Positions 61,919 to 64,000 of a stretch of 64,000 nucleotides of DNA are shown here, in pieces. The stretch is taken from contig BCGQ01000001.1 in NCBI GenBank assembly GCA_001599355.1, positions 1,863,135 to 1,927,134 of the forward strand. Direction: 5' to 3'. Source of the stretch: Nakazawaea peltata. Taxonomy: Eukaryota; Ascomycota; Pichiomycetes; Alaninales; Pachysolenaceae. The notes under the pieces were generated by a model. It was not told where the DNA came from, did not search any database, and saw only the letters and a program-made list of their open reading frames with translations. The stretch's first letter is position 1, and the number at the start of each line of letters is the position of its first letter. The position numbers were made by a program, and so were the translations under genes.

Positions 61919-62617
61919 CTTCAAATGATTATATGTTCTTAACCTTTGATATGAAATATATTCAAGTAACTATATGAATTTAAAACTTTTCTTTGAAAAA
62001 AAAAGAAGAAAAAATTTACACTAAGAAAGTTAATTGTTAGCGATTTGGTGTAAGTAAAATTTTTTTGTTAGGAGGGTAGTGCAGGGGAGAAGTGGTGGGA
62101 CAGCCCCTATTTCGCGCGAAGAAGGGATGATGAAAAATACGCTTAGATTGAGAAGAGTTACGCGCATTCAGAAAGCGTTAGGATTCTGTGACTGTGACTG
62201 TGAATAGACGTATTGGGAAAGAGTCGTTGGGTGCACTACTTTATTAAGTATGGGGTTATATAGGGGTAACAGACAATACCAGAGAGGGGGAAAGAAGATA
62301 GAAGATGGGATACAAGTGATATTAGGGATAGAAGATCCTTTCAGTAGACCAGTAACTAAGCATCCTTCTGTATCTCATTCCAATCTATGCAGCTCAATCT
62401 ATTTACCCTCCCACCCCTGTTCATCACCCCCGTTCATCACCATCACTAAACTGCTCCCCCCTTACAAATATTTCCATGTCTTCTGAGCACTCACAAAGTA
62501 TGGAGGAAAAAAATTTTTTTCACCTGGAAATTCTCGCCAATTTTCACCTGCTTTCATTTTTATACAAAATAAGTGTATTGATATATTTATTGTAATTGTA
62601 TATAATCATCATATAAG
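61919..62617. promoter_or_regulatory. RPS15/RPP2 divergent promoter
   Basis: About 700 bp. It contains GACAGCCCCTATTT (62099-62112) and a TTAGGGATAG word near 62323; another TTAGGGATAA lies just inside the RPP2 leader intron. A 78-codon ORF with ATG (62250-62486) overlaps the promoter, has no recognisable domain and is probably not a gene. Confidence 0.5.
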
Positions 62618-63033
62618 GTATGTGTGAATATTAGGGATAAGGAGTGGACATAGAGACATGTAGTGGAGAAGATGGTTGTTTATGAAGAGGAGATATCATT
62701 GTAATATGGGAATTTGTGATCTGAGAGTTCGACCAGTCAGTCAGTTAATCATGAGGTTAAATATGAAGAGTAAAGTTCATTTGAAAGGAATAATTTGAAT
62801 TGCAGTTCTGTGATGTACTGGATGTAAATTATTGGGAGATACCTACATTTGGATTCATTTGGCTAGGTTTGGGTCGATTTGATGTATTTATCCCCAATAA
62901 GATAAATAGTGATAAGAGATCCAAGATCCAAGATCCATCAAGAATTATGAAGAGTGTATTCCCCCATGTCGATATGTCCATACCTTTACATCCATTCGTT
63001 CAAATTGTGTGGAAAAATACTAACTTTTTACAG
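62618..63033 (+). other. Probable 5'-UTR intron of RPP2
   Basis: GTATGT donor at 62618-62623 and TACTAAC branch with CAG acceptor ending at 63033, 7 nt before the RPP2 ATG. 416 bp if correct. Leader introns are known in yeast ribosomal protein genes. No better donor was seen, but RNA data are needed to fix it. Confidence 0.6.
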
Positions 63034-63039
63034 ATAAAA

Positions 63040-63363
63040 ATGAAGTACATTGCTGCTTATTTGTTGTTGGTCTCTGCTGGTAACGCTACCCCATCTGCTG
63101 CCGATGTCTCCAAGGTTTTGGAGGCTGTCGGAATCGAAGTCGAACAAGAAAAGTTGGACAAGTTGATCGCCGAAGTCGAAGGTAAGACCGTCGAGGAGTT
63201 GATCGCTGAGGGTAACGAGAAGTTGTCTTCTGTCCCAACTGGTGCTCCAGCTGCCGCTGCCGGTGGTGCCGCTGCTTCTGGTGAGGCTGCCGCTGAGGAG
63301 GAAGCTGCTGCTGAAGAAGAGGAAGAATCCGATGCCGACATGGGCTTCGGTTTGTTCGACTAA
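63040..63363 (+). CDS. RPP2A: Acidic ribosomal stalk protein P2
   Basis: P2 forms the lateral stalk of the 60S subunit with P1 and P0, recruiting translation GTPases. The 107-aa product starts [20 protein letters not shown] and ends in the invariant '[10 protein letters not shown]'. The flexible hinge is Ala/Gly-rich. [10 protein letters not shown] is P2-type rather than P1-type. Yeasts have P2-alpha and P2-beta; the A/B call here is by overall likeness only. Start ATG at 63040, directly after the presumed leader intron. Confidence 0.92.
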   Translation: MKYIAAYLLLVSAGNATPSAADVSKVLEAVGIEVEQEKLDKLIAEVEGKTVEELIAEGNEKLSSVPTGAPAAAAGGAAASGEAAAEEEAAAEEEEESDADMGFGLFD

Positions 63364-63893
63364 GCGCTTTAAACCAAAATTCTTAATTAACACTTAAAAT
63401 CATATTATGATCATTCATTAATATAAAGAAAATTAAACGGACTGTAGAGATGTAATCTGAAAGGGAAGGAAAGGGACTAATTTATCAGTATTGCTTCCTA
63501 TGGTGCTATGCTCCACTGCCGCTCCACTGCTATGCCCCTTCCTATGATCCACTGCCTCTCCTTTTACCCCTTTTATTGGTCGTGCAAATTCTCCTAAACC
63601 CCTCAATGCCATCTGCCTGCTGACACATCGGCTCGCACCTTACTGCATGTGGTGTGATCCCTTTCTGGGCGATGCCTCATGCCCAGTTAGTGACACGGAG
63701 CTTATTTTGGTTAGTAAAGGGCAATATTCGTAGGAAAAGATGCAATATCAGCCGCCATTTCATACTGCTTAAATTATATTCTATTGCCGTCCGATTTTGT
63801 TTCCAGTAATAATTAACTGTGGCTCACTCCTATTATAAATATATTGGTACATCCACAGTAAACTCGAGTATATTAGAGGGGTGTGAATTAGAG
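63364..63893. other. RPP2 3' region and promoter of the next gene
   Basis: 530 bp. A GCGCTTTAA word follows the RPP2 stop. A (C)GCTCCACTGC/ATGCCCC repeat-like stretch lies near 63510-63560. GGTCGTGCAAAT at 63575 is a weak variant of the GTCGTGCAC motif. No gene is seen. Confidence 0.45.
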
Positions 63894-64000
63894 ATGATGA
63901 ATTTTAGAAGATTGCTGCTGGTTAAACCTACTGGGACCAGATTTATAATGAGAACTTTAAGTTCCTCTCTGTCTAGACTTGAAGCTGATCATACTGCTGC
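63894..64000 (+). CDS. Start of a probable mitochondrial protein (cut by the window end)
   Basis: ATG at 63894 (a second ATG at 63897) opens a frame to the window end: 35 codons starting MMNFRRLxxVKPTGTRFIM, where x is CTG. Reading CTG as Ala gives an Arg/Ser/Ala-rich amphipathic presequence (RRLAAVK, LSSSASRLEA), typical of mitochondrial matrix import. Read as Leu it would be more hydrophobic. The product is not identifiable. Confidence 0.45.
   Translation, partial: MMNFRRLLLVKPTGTRFIMRTLSSSLSRLEADHTA

Noticed and set aside
62250-62486. 78-codon ORF with ATG in the RPS15/RPP2 spacer
   Set aside because: Lies in the shared promoter, no similarity, Pro/Ser-rich end from a pyrimidine-rich tract.
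1-64000. tRNA genes and retroelements
   Set aside because: Scanning for the GGTTCGA/TCGAACC B-box pairs gave no plausible clover-leaf, and no long terminal repeats, reverse transcriptase, integrase or transposase frames were seen.

Overview
The window is nuclear DNA of a budding yeast (Saccharomycotina). The genes are compact, and the introns sit near gene starts with GTATGT/GTAAGT/GTGAGT donors and TACTAAC branch points. Products are recognisable yeast proteins: Pds5, Rpl7, Arg7, Snf5, Cla4, Prp31, Pfs2, Nop12, Dep1 and others. The most informative signal is the genetic code. Many in-frame CTG codons fall where the homologous families carry alanine, such as the glycine-loop EKAGQGASG and GIMAIEM/RALYL positions of the PAK kinase, HSA, EAY and LALLV of the TauD-type dioxygenase, CALVG of Prp31, and DA-TPPYWE of Bsd2. 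This points to a CUG-Ala yeast (the Pachysolen/Nakazawaea/Peterozyma group). Wherever the text writes a CTG residue as Leu by the standard code, Ala is probably the real residue. Family alignments here are from memory, so the call needs an alignment to confirm it. Layout: 1-14 kb is gene-dense housekeeping sequence: PDS5 (partial), an SMR-domain gene, RPL7 with two introns and an intronic C/D snoRNA, ARG7, SNF5, BSD2, CTP1, TFA1, VPS28 and a small gene that may be Ego3-like. From 14 to 34 kb the character changes. A C2H2 zinc-finger regulator, an MNN1-type mannosyltransferase, a GPI-type Ser/Thr-rich wall protein and an unrecognised Gln-rich protein are separated by unusually long non-coding stretches of 2.0, 3.4, 4.3 and 3.8 kb. 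One of these holds a hairpin-rich block (about 27.83-28.03 kb) that could be an RNA gene. From 34 to 64 kb the window is dense again: a two-cassette ABCG transporter, FTR1, NPC2, ETR1, a hypothetical gene, an SLC35F-like transporter, CLA4, TPC1, PRP31, TPT1, MZM1, a sulfonate dioxygenase (JLP1-like), PFS2, a hypothetical gene, NOP12, DEP1, the RPS15/RPP2 divergent pair of ribosomal protein genes, and the first codons of a probable mitochondrial protein. Regulatory sequence stands out in several places. A TTAGGG array with 11-bp period lies in the NOP12/DEP1 divergent promoter, and CCCTAA pairs lie upstream of RPL7. Both fit Tbf1-like control of ribosome genes. Three other short motifs recur between genes: GTCGTGCAC, CAGCCCCTATT and TTAAGCGC. 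I saw no tRNA, rRNA, transposon, LTR element or CRISPR array.
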